Positions 7,548-14,200 of a stretch of DNA of 40,899 bases are shown here, piece after piece. Each line of letters starts with the position of its first letter. The first letter of the stretch is position 1. Below the pieces are notes generated by a model. It did not search any database. It worked only from the letters and a program-made list of their open reading frames with translations, and was not told the origin of the DNA. Origin of the DNA: a virus; the IMG/VR virus record IMGVR_UViG_3300035071_000024, positions 1 through 40,899 of that record; one strand, given 5' to 3'. The position numbers and the translations under genes are program-made.

Positions 7548-7812
7548 CGCTCTTCTCCCTGCGTTCGATCTCGGCGATCTGCTCGTCGAGCGCGGCGCGT
7601 TGGGCGCGGAGCTTTTCGAGCGTGCGACGGTTGGTCTCTGATCTCTGGCTCTTGGCGGTCTCGACCGCGTCGTAGAGCGATTGGCGCAGCGCGTCGGCTT
7701 CCTCCGGCTCCATTGTTTCGAGCGGTTCGCTCTGCCGGCCTTCATAGTCTCGCCAAATCCTGAATAGCGTCACGCGGCCTTTGTCCGCGATTGCCTCGAA
7801 AGACAGCATCAC
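7534..7812 (-). CDS. Hypothetical coiled-coil protein
   Basis: About 92 residues. Start is GTG 7812 or ATG 7809; the second overlaps the upstream TGA within TGATG. A short strand-rich N-terminus (VTLFRIWRDYEG) is followed by a long charged coiled coil (about 40-88: RRTLEKLRAQRAALDEQIAE). The coiled coil suggests oligomerisation or protein binding. Not recognised. Confidence 0.68.
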   Translation of the reverse strand: MMLSFEAIADKGRVTLFRIWRDYEGRQSEPLETMEPEEADALRQSLYDAVETAKSQRSETNRRTLEKLRAQRAALDEQIAEIERREKSDGIA

Positions 7813-8102
7813 GCGCCTCTCCCCGGCAGGGTCTCTCGCGCATCGGGAAGGCTGTCGAGATAGGCGTCGAGCGAGGCGACGCTCACCAAGACGAGCAAGG
7901 TCCCCGCGCGCTTCGCCGAGATCGTGCCTTCCGCGATCAGCATGTCGAGCTTCGAGCGGCTGCAGCCGATATATTTGGCGGCTTCGTCCTTTCGCAGCAC
8001 GCGTGGTCGCAGTTGCACGATCGCCGCCGGATCGGCGTCTATGGCGAGGATATGGGCGCTCATCGCTATCGGGCTCCGCTTGGTTTCAATTTGCTGTCTC
8101 AC
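7809..8102 (-). CDS. HTH protein, excisionase / AlpA-like DNA-binding domain
   Basis: 97 residues from GTG 8102 (GTGA overlap with the ParB-like gene), or 84 from an internal ATG at 8063. The core LRKDEAAKYIGCSRSKLDML, followed by IAEGTISAKRAG and SVASLDAYLDSLP, is the winged helix-turn-helix of the excisionase/HTH_17 group. In a prophage with a tyrosine integrase, this is the best candidate recombination directionality factor, promoting excision, though such proteins can also be transcription regulators. It is transcribed from the early leftward promoter, far from int. Confidence 0.75.
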   Translation of the reverse strand: MRQQIETKRSPIAMSAHILAIDADPAAIVQLRPRVLRKDEAAKYIGCSRSKLDMLIAEGTISAKRAGTLLVLVSVASLDAYLDSLPDARETLPGRGA

Positions 8103-10111
8103 GCCGGCGCTCCTTCCGTGTTCTCAATTGCCCTCTCGATCGGCGTCTTGCGCGGGCCGCGCTTTTTGCCCTTGCTCTTGCCCCCCTGACCGCTCGACTT
8201 GTTCGCGTCTCGCTCTGCGCCAGCGCAACCGCTCGACGCCTCGTCTTTTTCGATCGCGTCGCGCATGGCCTCGGCGAGCGGCTCCTGGCGCTCGGAGTAG
8301 ATCGCGTCGTCGAGCGCGCCGGGACGCGCGGGAAAGTCCGACCAAGCGCTGAAGGGCGGCGGGAGATGGCCCTGCTCTTTCGAGAGCGTCGCGGCGTGCT
8401 GGGCGAGCTTGTCCTTTTTCCAGCCCTTCACGCGCGCCGCCTCGGCCGGGCCGATCAGCGCGCCGACGATGCGCGCCGTGCGCTCCTTTTCGGCGGCCTC
8501 GAAATAGCCGCGGCGGTCGATGTTGCGCTCGAGCGCGCCGGCGACGTCGCCGCCGCGCGCTGCGACGGCGCGGAACAGGACGCCGATCTCATCGAAGCCT
8601 AAGCCCCCCGTCTCGATCGCGGCGGCCATGATCCGCGCGAAGGCGACGGTGAGATCGCAGGTCGAGGCCTCGGCGCATCCGGCGAGCGCGTCCTGGAAGG
8701 CGAGCGGCCGGATGCGCTTCAGGAGGTCATTGTCTTCGGGATCGCGCGACTGCACGGGCCGCAGGCCGAGCCCGACGACGCCATATTGGCAGCCGAGCGC
8801 CGCCACCGCGAGCATCATGGCGATGTCCGGCCGGGCCCGCACGGCGTCGCGCAGCGCATGGGTCGCGCCGGCGTCGATGACGGCGCGAAGCTGCTTGCCC
8901 GGTTCGCCGAGCGGGGTTTTTTCGGCGCCCGGCGAAAGCTTCTCCCCGCTCTCGCCGGCCGCCGCGTCTGGCGCTGCGGCGGCCGGCTGGTTGTCCGCTC
9001 GCTCCGGGCTAGCCCGACCGCTCGCGGATTGTGCGGCTTCGTCGGGGAGCGCGACGCCGCGTGTGAGATAAATCTCGCCTCCGCAGTCGAGGTCGGCGCG
9101 CACGCCATAGTCTGCGCGATCGTCGACGGTCGACAGGATGGCCTCGCGCTCGGCCGTGAGTTTTTTGCGCTTGGCCTTCGTGCATTCGCCGGCGAGCTCG
9201 CGCGCGATCTCGTCGAGGCGACCCTTCTCCTCGTCCGACAGGAAGAATTGATCGAAACCGCCCTCGTCCTCTCCCGCGAAGGCATGGCCCCAGCCTTCCG
9301 CCTCGGCGAACCGCAAGGCTTCGGCGCGCAGGAAGTCCATGGCGATGCGCCGGGCGATCGAGGGGTCTTGCAGGCCTGGCTGCTCGGAGAACAAATCCTC
9401 CATCAGGCGGCCGCCTGCTCCGCGATAGACCTCGAGCCGCCCCGGATCGGCGCAGAGGAACTTCGCGACAGGATCGCTCGCGACCATCGTATCGCCGCGC
9501 AGCGCCGCACGGATGGTGGTGGGGTGATTGAGGCTTCCTGACCCGCGCTTCGCCCAATCGTCGAGCAAGGCCTCCTGCGCGGCGAGCGGCGCGATCGTAT
9601 AGGCCTCGGCCGAATCGCGCGTGATCTCGCCCTTGCGCCACAGCTCGCGCACGCGCGGCGAGAGCGCCCCGAGCGCCAGGCGCTGGCGGACATGGCGCTC
9701 GGTCTCGCCGAAGTCTCTGGCGATGTCCGCGACGGTCTTGCCGTGCTGCTCGACGAGCTGCGAGAAGCGCTCGAATTCGTCGACGGGATGCTTGGTGTGA
9801 GGCGTTACGGAAAGCGTAAGAGCGAGTTGCAGCGCGTCGGCCTCGGAGCCGTCGAAAATCTCGACGGCGGGATACTTCTCGTCAGCATGACCGGAGAGGC
9901 CCTCGCAAAGCAGCCGAAGCGCGCGCCAGCGCCTGCCGCCGTCGAGCACCTCGTATTCTCCCGCCGCGTCAGGGCGCTCGCGCACGGTCAGCGGATATTG
10001 CATGCCGATCGCGCGGATTGTCGCGGCGAGCGATGAGACGTCGCTCACCATGTCCTGATTGGGATTGAGCGGCGAGATGCGGGTGATTTTGGAAAGAGAT
10101 AGCGTGGTCAT
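8099..10111 (-). CDS. ParB-like nuclease-domain protein, large
   Basis: 670 residues. The N-terminus has the ParB/Sulfiredoxin-like domain: NPNQDMVSDVSSLAATIRAI, then YPLTVRERP and YEVLDGGRRWRAL (GGRRWRAL at 58-65). An HTH follows at about 125-155 (VADIARDFGETERHVRQRLA). The remaining 500 residues are helical with an Ala/Pro/Glu-rich linker near 370-410 and a Lys/Gly-rich basic tail. Related large ParB-like proteins occur in alphaproteobacterial plasmids and phages. No ParA ATPase is visible in the window, so partition is unlikely to be its whole job; a regulatory or DNA-binding role in early infection is possible. It ends in a GTGA overlap with the HTH gene. Confidence 0.9.
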   Translation of the reverse strand: MTTLSLSKITRISPLNPNQDMVSDVSSLAATIRAIGMQYPLTVRERPDAAGEYEVLDGGRRWRALRLLCEGLSGHADEKYPAVEIFDGSEADALQLALTLSVTPHTKHPVDEFERFSQLVEQHGKTVADIARDFGETERHVRQRLALGALSPRVRELWRKGEITRDSAEAYTIAPLAAQEALLDDWAKRGSGSLNHPTTIRAALRGDTMVASDPVAKFLCADPGRLEVYRGAGGRLMEDLFSEQPGLQDPSIARRIAMDFLRAEALRFAEAEGWGHAFAGEDEGGFDQFFLSDEEKGRLDEIARELAGECTKAKRKKLTAEREAILSTVDDRADYGVRADLDCGGEIYLTRGVALPDEAAQSASGRASPERADNQPAAAAPDAAAGESGEKLSPGAEKTPLGEPGKQLRAVIDAGATHALRDAVRARPDIAMMLAVAALGCQYGVVGLGLRPVQSRDPEDNDLLKRIRPLAFQDALAGCAEASTCDLTVAFARIMAAAIETGGLGFDEIGVLFRAVAARGGDVAGALERNIDRRGYFEAAEKERTARIVGALIGPAEAARVKGWKKDKLAQHAATLSKEQGHLPPPFSAWSDFPARPGALDDAIYSERQEPLAEAMRDAIEKDEASSGCAGAERDANKSSGQGGKSKGKKRGPRKTPIERAIENTEGAPA

Positions 10112-10239
10112 CAGGCGTCTCGTTCGCTGGAGTTGTCTTGGGCCTTCAGGCGCTCAAGCCGCTCAAGCTCCGCGACGATAAGCGCCGCGATGCGCGCTTT
10201 CGTGCGCTCCTCCCGGGTTTTCTCGCGAATATCCGGCAT
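10111..10239 (-). CDS. 42-residue helical micro-protein
   Basis: A short frame with GAGGAG about ten bases before ATG 10239; its TGA stop shares one base with the ParB-like ATG at 10111 (TGATG). The product, MPDIREKTREERTKARIAAL followed by a Leu-heptad segment (LERLERLKAQ), is a highly charged helix. It fills the only gap in this part of the operon, and the overlap argues for translation coupled to the ParB-like gene. Function unknown. Confidence 0.65.
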   Translation of the reverse strand: MPDIREKTREERTKARIAALIVAELERLERLKAQDNSSERDA

Positions 10240-10254
10240 CAAATCATTCTCCTC

Positions 10255-10539
10255 TCAAATCCTCTTGGGCTCGCATTCGGCGAGGGCGATCTTTTCGGCG
10301 AGCGTGCGGATTTGGCGCGCGCGCCATTGCAGCGCCGCGCGCGGCGTCTCGGACGGCGGGTCGAAGTCGATGAAAGCGGCGAAGGCGTCGCGCGCCGTCG
10401 CGAGATCATGGGCCGCGAGCGCGAGAAAAAACGCCTCGATCGCGTCGCCGAGCAATTCATGCAGCCCAAGCGCGGCGACGGCGCGCGCGCGGCGCGACGG
10501 CTCAACGGGCGAGATGGCGTTGTCGTTCGCGACGCTCAT
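10255..10539 (-). CDS. Hypothetical helical protein
   Basis: 94 residues, rich in Ala and helix (ALGLHELLGDAIEAFFLALA, AHDLATARDAFAAFIDFD). It resembles a small all-helical bundle. ATGA overlap with the upstream gene. Not recognised; no catalytic motif visible. Confidence 0.7.
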   Translation of the reverse strand: MSVANDNAISPVEPSRRARAVAALGLHELLGDAIEAFFLALAAHDLATARDAFAAFIDFDPPSETPRAALQWRARQIRTLAEKIALAECEPKRI

Positions 10540-10823
10540 TGCGCGCGCCCCGTCGACGCATCGGCGCTGATGACGCCGCCCGCCTCCTGGGCCAGCCGAT
10601 CGGCGATGTCGTCGAGAATGTCGATGATCTTATGAGGGCAGAGATGGGCGGTGGCGAATTTCACGTCGAAGCCGTCGCCATCTGGCTCCGGCGTCGCGAG
10701 GATGAGGATGGCGCCGACATTGGAGCCGAAGCCGTTCGCGAGCGTGACGATCAGTTCCGCGGCCGCTTCGGCGGTCGGCGCGACCGATCCGGGCGCGAGG
10801 GGCGGAAGAAGACGCGCGGTCAT
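10536..10823 (-). CDS. Hypothetical protein
   Basis: 95 residues. A hydrophobic strand-rich middle (VGAILILATPEP, FDVKFATAHLC) and a helical end (KIIDILDDIADRLAQEAGG) suggest a compact alpha-beta fold. 4-bp overlaps on both sides place it firmly in the operon. Family not recognised. Confidence 0.72.
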   Translation of the reverse strand: MTARLLPPLAPGSVAPTAEAAAELIVTLANGFGSNVGAILILATPEPDGDGFDVKFATAHLCPHKIIDILDDIADRLAQEAGGVISADASTGRAQ

Positions 10824-10939
10824 TTCTCGTCTCTTTCGCGGCGGGCGGCGAGACGGCCCGCAATATCAAATCCAATGGCGAGGCCGAGGACGAAGGCGAA
10901 GACGTGGCTGGCGATGAGCGTGGCGAGATGCTCGGTCAT
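10820..10939 (-). CDS. 39-residue membrane micro-protein
   Basis: Short gene with ATGA overlaps at both ends: it starts within the stop of the upstream 201-residue gene, and its stop overlaps the next start. The product has one hydrophobic segment (LIASHVFAFVLGLAIGFDIA, about residues 8-27) and a basic tail (RLAARRERDEK), which predicts a single-pass membrane peptide with a cytoplasmic C-terminus. Function unknown. Confidence 0.65.
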   Translation of the reverse strand: MTEHLATLIASHVFAFVLGLAIGFDIAGRLAARRERDEK

Positions 10940-11541
10940 TGACCCATCTCGCTCTGGGCGGGGCTCAACCGTTCGGCAAGTTTTGTCTTCGCCGTCAGGT
11001 CGTCCATCGTCGCTCGAATTTTTGCTCGATTGGCTTCGGCGGCGCCCAACTTCTTGAAGGGGAAGGCACGACGGTGGGCAAGTTCGGCGGACTGTGCGGC
11101 GCGCCAGTGCCGATCGGTCGCCGGGCGGTCGAAGCCCGAGCGCAGAAGCGCGAGGCGCGCAAAGCCGTCGATGTCGATATTGCGGAAGGGCCGCAGCGTC
11201 TGCGCCATGGCCGAGATCAGCGCGTCGTCGTCGAGGGCCTCGGAATGATGGACAGGAGTGAGGGAGGTCAAAGCTGTCTCGACGAGACGGCGCGCAAGTT
11301 CGGCTTCCAGCGCCGCGCGCCAAAGGCGGTCAATGTCGTCCTCATCGAAGCCGGCGGCAAAAAGAAGCCGTCGCGCGACGCTTGCAGCGTCGAGCTGCGC
11401 GAAAATCATGAGATCGGGAAAGGCGCGCAGGGCTTCGGCCATGTCCGATGCGGTCGCCTCGTCGCCGACAATGGCAGCCGAAGGCTTTAAGGGGGCGCTG
11501 GTTCTCTGGCGAAGAGCGGAATGGAACTTTGAAAGCGCCAT
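10936..11541 (-). CDS. Hypothetical protein with internal duplication, first gene of the leftward operon
   Basis: 201 residues from ATG 11541, which has GGAG nine bases upstream; ATG 11556 is an alternative. Two similar segments are visible: about 34-85 (ALRAF ... AAGFDEDDIDRLWRAALEAELARR) and about 115-158 (TLRPF ... LRSGFDRPATDRHWRAAQSAELAHRR). The shared pattern is LR-F, then GFD, DR-WRAA and AELA-R. It is the first gene after the operator-controlled leftward promoter, a position often held by an early regulator or host-takeover factor. Family not recognised. Confidence 0.72.
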   Translation of the reverse strand: MALSKFHSALRQRTSAPLKPSAAIVGDEATASDMAEALRAFPDLMIFAQLDAASVARRLLFAAGFDEDDIDRLWRAALEAELARRLVETALTSLTPVHHSEALDDDALISAMAQTLRPFRNIDIDGFARLALLRSGFDRPATDRHWRAAQSAELAHRRAFPFKKLGAAEANRAKIRATMDDLTAKTKLAERLSPAQSEMGQ

Positions 11542-11575
11542 TTTGGAATACTCCATCGAAGCGGTGACGGAGCGG

Positions 11576-11617
11576 ATTGAAGAACAATTTGTTCTGTGCG
11601 TCAAGAACGTTTTGTTC
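11576..11617 (-). promoter_or_regulatory. Leftward early promoter (PL-like) with two operators
   Basis: On the minus strand, -35 TTGACG (11599-11604), a 17-base spacer and -10 TTCAAT (11576-11581). Operator GAACAATTTGTTC (11582-11594) fills the spacer and touches the -10. Operator GAACGTTTTGTTC (11605-11617) abuts the -35 on its upstream side. Operator centres are 23 bp apart. The rightward promoter before cro has the same geometry and the same operator form, so both are inferred to answer to the same repressor. It drives the operon 11541 down to 1497. Confidence 0.85.
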
Positions 11618-11642
11618 TAGTCAGGATGCTTAAGGCTGTGCC

Positions 11643-11673
11643 AAAAAAGAAAGCCCGGCGCGGGGCCGGGCTT
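11643..11673 (-). terminator. Rho-independent terminator of the lysogeny transcript
   Basis: Read on the minus strand, stem AAGCCCGG/CCGGGCTT (arms 11666-11673 and 11651-11658, 7-base loop) is followed by TCTTTTTT. It lies downstream of the repressor, lipoprotein and coiled-coil genes and just upstream of the leftward promoter, insulating one from the other. Confidence 0.85.
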
Positions 11674-11684
11674 AGGAGGAACAA

Positions 11685-11927
11685 ATGATCGAGAAGATTA
11701 AAACAGCGGCTATTACCGCGATGGCCGCGGTGGCCGAGCCGATCTTCGAGGAATCGCTGCGCCGGATTTACAGGCGTCGTCGACTGCTGGCGACCCGAGC
11801 CGGATGCCCATCGTCGCTCGATCGGACTTTCTTCACTCTGTTTGGGGAGGAGACGCAGGAGGACGCGGCGGTTGAGGTTGAGATTGAGCGGATCGAAGCC
11901 GCGCGAGCTCCCGTTCAAGCCGGTTAA
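11685..11927 (+). CDS. Possible small basic protein
   Basis: 80 residues with a near-perfect AGGAGG seven bases before the ATG, the strongest ribosome site in the neighbourhood. The N-terminus is an amphipathic helix (IEKIKTAAITAMAAVAEPIF), then a basic patch (RRIYRRRR). It overlaps the 3' end of the opposite-strand 67-residue gene by 95 bases, and I see no promoter for it on this strand, so transcription would have to come from an unseen start. One of the two overlapping genes may be false. Confidence 0.4.
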   Translation: MIEKIKTAAITAMAAVAEPIFEESLRRIYRRRRLLATRAGCPSSLDRTFFTLFGEETQEDAAVEVEIERIEAARAPVQAG

Positions 11928-12036
11928 TATCGGCGCGCAACGGCGCGACGGCGCGCTCGATCATAGAGGTTATTTCTTTGAGTCCGGTGCGCCCCGCCCA
12001 AGTGCGCTTGATTTCAGCCCATGTCGGTTCATTCAT
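11833..12036 (-). CDS. Small coiled-coil protein
   Basis: 67 residues. ATG 12036 is preceded by GGAAGGA at about nine bases. After MNEPTWAEIKRTWAGRTGLK comes a heptad-repeat segment (about 23-48: ADINRLERELARLRSA), then a Pro/Gln-rich tail. It is the last gene before the minus-strand terminator at 11673, so it is probably expressed with the repressor in the lysogen. Role unknown. Confidence 0.6.
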   Translation of the reverse strand: MNEPTWAEIKRTWAGRTGLKEITSMIERAVAPLRADINRLERELARLRSAQSQPQPPRPPASPPQTE

Positions 12037-12051
12037 TGGAAATGTCCTTCC

Positions 12052-12426
12052 CTATCCGTTCACGGTCCGCGCAAACTTTTGCAGTGCTTCGTCGGTGCGG
12101 GGAGCGCAGCCAAACATATTTCGACAACCAAAATGCGCGCGAATCTCGAATTTCCCTGGCGCGACGGAGACTTTGTTGACCGACGCCATAAGGCCGGTGC
12201 TGCCGCTATCCACGGCGTTATAGGTCTCGATCAAATAGTCGGTTTGGGTTTGTATTTTGTAGGCCGCGTTCTCAGTGACCCAGGCGACGGCGCGCGACCA
12301 CTTGGCCTCGCAATCGGGGCCGGCCGAACAGGCGATTGGCGGCGGCGGTGGGGCGGGCGGGGCTCCTGTGGATTGACAGCCCGCGAGCGCAGCTATCAGC
12401 GAAAGCGGAATAGCCTTCGTATGCAT
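12052..12426 (-). CDS. Putative lipoprotein
   Basis: 124 residues. ATG 12426 has AGGAAG upstream. A signal peptide with lipobox LAGC (MHTKAIPLSLIAALAGCQS) predicts lipid attachment at Cys17 and export to the periplasmic face of a membrane. A Pro-rich linker follows, then a domain with two Cys pairs (CSAGPDC; CRNMFGC) that could form disulfides. Placed between the repressor and the terminator, it is likely expressed in the lysogen and is a candidate lysogenic-conversion or superinfection-exclusion factor; this is inference from position and export signal. Confidence 0.8.
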   Translation of the reverse strand: MHTKAIPLSLIAALAGCQSTGAPPAPPPPPIACSAGPDCEAKWSRAVAWVTENAAYKIQTQTDYLIETYNAVDSGSTGLMASVNKVSVAPGKFEIRAHFGCRNMFGCAPRTDEALQKFARTVNG

Positions 12427-12572
12427 AAAATCTTCCTTTGCTTCGGTTAAATCAAGCGAAGTGCATGATCTATTGAAGATGCGCACAGATGTCCTGTTAT
12501 TGATCTGTTGTGCCTTGTTTTTTTCGGAAAAGCCGCATCCAGCGTTGCGGTCATTCTTCGGCGTTGGAAGGG

Positions 12573-12959
12573 TTAAGAGGCCACGATGGATGCCGGCGCG
12601 TTCTCGTAAGAAGTTAGGGAGCACAGCGGGCCGCCGAATTTAAGCGGCGCTTTTGGCTCCTTATTAAAAGGGGCGGCGTCTTCAGCTCCGAAAAGCCAAT
12701 CCAGCGATAGCCCTGTCAGTCGACGCAGGTCGACGAGAACCGCGTATCGTGGTTCGCGGGCCCCATTTAGCCAATGTTCAACGGCTTTTGGTCCTACGAA
12801 ATACCGTTCACCAATTCGCTTTTTATCGATCTTCCCCTTCTGATCAACGAAGCCAGCTTGCCGAAGCGCCAGCTCGAGCCTTTGGGCCCAAACAGGGGTC
12901 GGCGCTTTCGGCTTTCTTTCCGCTGCTTTCGCGTCGGGCTTATTGACCGGCTTTTTCAT
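12573..12959 (-). CDS. Phage repressor (CI-like, XRE-type HTH)
   Basis: 128 residues from ATG 12959; frames extending further upstream run through the operators and are not credible. A Lys/Pro-rich N-terminus (1-22) precedes a helix-turn-helix region at about 27-85 (WAQRLELALRQAGFVD, KRIGERYFVGPKAVEHWLNG, LRRLTGLSLDWLFG). It is divergent from the cro-like gene across three operators. There is no S24 peptidase domain, so RecA-stimulated self-cleavage is not expected and induction must work another way. The start lies very close to a weak -10 (GATACT, 12966-12971), so the transcript may be leaderless. Confidence 0.85.
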   Translation of the reverse strand: MKKPVNKPDAKAAERKPKAPTPVWAQRLELALRQAGFVDQKGKIDKKRIGERYFVGPKAVEHWLNGAREPRYAVLVDLRRLTGLSLDWLFGAEDAAPFNKEPKAPLKFGGPLCSLTSYENAPASIVAS

Positions 12960-12979
12960 TTCATAAGTATCTGATATCC

Positions 12980-13037
12980 GAACAAAATGTTCTACGAACA
13001 TAATGTTCTTGACGGACGGAACGTTTTGTTCCATTTC
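12980..13037 (+). promoter_or_regulatory. Rightward early promoter (PR-like) with three operators
   Basis: Operators GAACAAAATGTTC (12980-12992), GAACATAATGTTC (12996-13008) and GAACGTTTTGTTC (13019-13031). The -35 TTGACG (13009-13014) directly follows the second operator. The third fills the 17-base spacer and touches a weak -10 (CATTTC, 13032-13037). The first operator overlaps the likely -35 area of the divergent repressor promoter, giving a route to autoregulation. Two operators plus the -35 repeat the layout of the leftward promoter. Confidence 0.85.
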
Positions 13038-13043
13038 TTGGAC

Positions 13044-13373
13044 ATGAAGCTTGCCGATTACCTGGAGAAAAATGAAATCGACCAAGCGTCCTTCGCGAAG
13101 GCGCTGGGGGTCACCAAAAAGGCTGTCCAATTCTGGGTTGGAGGAGAGCGTCATCCGCGTCTCGAACAAATGCAAAAAATCGCTGAAGCGACGAAGGGTG
13201 AGGTTATGCCAAACGATTTCCTTTCCTTTCGCGCCGAAGGATCTTGCGAAACGTCCATCGCGCGGGCAGCCCAAGAGGCGCGCTCCCAAGAGATGAACGC
13301 GGCGGCCGGGGACGCAGAACCCACCCCGACCGCCGATCGCGCCAACCCCCATTATCCCGAGGCGGCGGAATGA
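13044..13373 (+). CDS. Cro-like HTH regulator (YdaS/Cro type)
   Basis: 109 residues. The HTH lies at about 5-55: LADYLEKNEIDQASFAKALG, then VTKKAVQFWVGGERHPRLEQ and MQKIAEATKGEV. The ATG at 13044 is only a few bases from the expected transcription start and lacks a Shine-Dalgarno sequence, which suggests a leaderless message. The C-terminal 50 residues are Ala/Pro-rich and probably disordered; their last part (ADRANPHYPEAAE) is encoded by a junction sequence that recurs twice downstream. It should bind the GAAC-N5-GTTC operators and oppose the repressor during lytic growth. ATGA overlap with the next gene. Confidence 0.85.
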   Translation: MKLADYLEKNEIDQASFAKALGVTKKAVQFWVGGERHPRLEQMQKIAEATKGEVMPNDFLSFRAEGSCETSIARAAQEARSQEMNAAAGDAEPTPTADRANPHYPEAAE

Positions 13374-13494
13374 ATGGCGCCCGCAACCTCCGATCGCCAA
13401 CCCCTTTCATCGCGGGGACACATATGATGCAGGGCATCCTAGACTCCTTTTTGATTGGTCTCTGGCGCGCGATCTGCGCGGCGGAGCGGCGCGC
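13346..13494 (+). repeat. Direct repeat, copy A (149 bp)
   Basis: Identical base for base to 14052-14200 (706 bp apart). It covers the last codons of the cro-like gene, the ATGA junction and the first 41 or so codons of the following gene. The two proteins therefore share an N-terminus and then diverge. Confidence 0.95.
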
Positions 13495-13789
13495 TGGGGG
13501 CGCGTCTCGAACGCGATGCGCGGGGGCCCGTATGAGCGGCGCACGAGAGCTTCAAAACATGACGCGAGAGCAGCGACTGGAAATGCTTCGGAAATTTGCC
13601 GAAAGCGAACCAGGGCCGAAACGCGCGGCTGCTTCTGGCCAGCCGCGCCGCGCGCCATCGTGCGGCCTCAAGTGTTGTGGCGATGCAGGATTTCAACCTT
13701 TTTCCGAATTTGGACGAGCGTTGAAAGATATGTGGCGCCGCATCCGTCATAGCTTTTTACCTGCTCGAAATCGCGGAGAAGGGCGATGA
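13370..13789 (+). CDS. Hypothetical protein sharing its N-terminus with the gene at 14076
   Basis: 139 residues from ATG 13370 (ATGA overlap with cro); a start at an internal MMQGILDSF is possible. The first 41 residues (MNGARNLRSPTPFIAGTHMM, then QGILDSFLIGLWRAICAAER) match the gene at 14076 exactly because of the 149-bp repeat. Past that it differs: a helical piece (MTREQRLEMLRKFAESEPGP) and a basic Cys-containing tail. The last 122 bases overlap a minus-strand gene, so the true 3' end may be damaged or shorter. Confidence 0.5.
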   Translation: MNGARNLRSPTPFIAGTHMMQGILDSFLIGLWRAICAAERRAGGASRTRCAGARMSGARELQNMTREQRLEMLRKFAESEPGPKRAAASGQPRRAPSCGLKCCGDAGFQPFSEFGRALKDMWRRIRHSFLPARNRGEGR

Positions 13790-13898
13790 AAGTCTCGCGC
13801 GCGGCAGCGTCTCCAGAAAACGCGAAAAGCAGAGAAACGGCGTCGATCATCGCGTCCATCGCGCTTTCGGTGGCGGCAATTGGGTCGTCGGCAGGCAT
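13668..13898 (-). CDS. Small acidic protein, minus-strand cassette gene 1
   Basis: 76 residues. ATG 13898 has GGGAG at a good distance. The product (MPADDPIAATESAMDAMIDA, then VSLLFAFSGDAAARETFIAL) is acidic and helical and looks like a genuine soluble protein; the plus strand here reads as Ser/Arg-rich antisense sequence. It is preceded by a GC-rich hairpin (13937-13971) conserved before the second minus-strand gene at 14763. Opposite orientation, a separate ribosome site and repeat borders fit a moron-type insertion. Function unknown. Confidence 0.58.
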   Translation of the reverse strand: MPADDPIAATESAMDAMIDAVSLLFAFSGDAAARETFIALLRDFEQVKSYDGCGATYLSTLVQIRKKVEILHRHNT

Positions 13899-13930
13899 GA
13901 AATTCTCCCTTGGTTCCATAGGCCGTGGGG

Positions 13931-14078
13931 GGAAACGCGCCGGGGCTGTTTGCGAATCGCAGCCCCGGCGCACGCCTAAGATACATGCAGCGGCGTGCGC
14001 CGTTGCGGCGGCCGGGGACGCGAGACCTGCCCCGCCCGCCGATCGCGCCCGCCCCCATTATCCCGAGGCGGCGGAATG
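13931..14078 (-). repeat. Junction repeat, copy B, with leader hairpin
   Basis: 148 bp aligning without gaps to 14796-14943, with 17 differences by hand count. It contains a 12-bp stem GCGCCGGGGCTG / CAGCCCCGGCGC (13937-13948, 13960-13971). It lies upstream of a minus-strand small gene and ends at the plus-strand ATGA junction. In minus-strand sense the order is TATC-like box, hairpin, GTTTCC, ribosome site, ATG. Confidence 0.85.
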
Positions 14079-14200
14079 AATGGCGCCCGCAACCTCCGAT
14101 CGCCAACCCCTTTCATCGCGGGGACACATATGATGCAGGGCATCCTAGACTCCTTTTTGATTGGTCTCTGGCGCGCGATCTGCGCGGCGGAGCGGCGCGC
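14052..14200 (+). repeat. Direct repeat, copy B (149 bp)
   Basis: Second copy of the identical 149-bp repeat (first copy 13346-13494). Together with the overlapping junction repeat it bounds the cassette 13495-14051. Confidence 0.95.

Noticed and set aside
8786-9541. Long plus-strand frame opposite the ParB-like gene
   Set aside because: A shadow frame caused by GC-rich codons; the minus strand has recognisable domains throughout.
12987-13043. Upstream extension of the cro-like gene
   Set aside because: It would encode residues from inside the operators and the -35/-10 region.
13786-14079. Plus-strand frame with ATGA overlaps at both ends
   Set aside because: It is mostly the antisense of the minus-strand gene at 13668-13898, is Ser/Ala-rich, and only its repeated C-terminal tail resembles the cro-like protein. 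Not fully excluded, since GGAGAAGG precedes its ATG.
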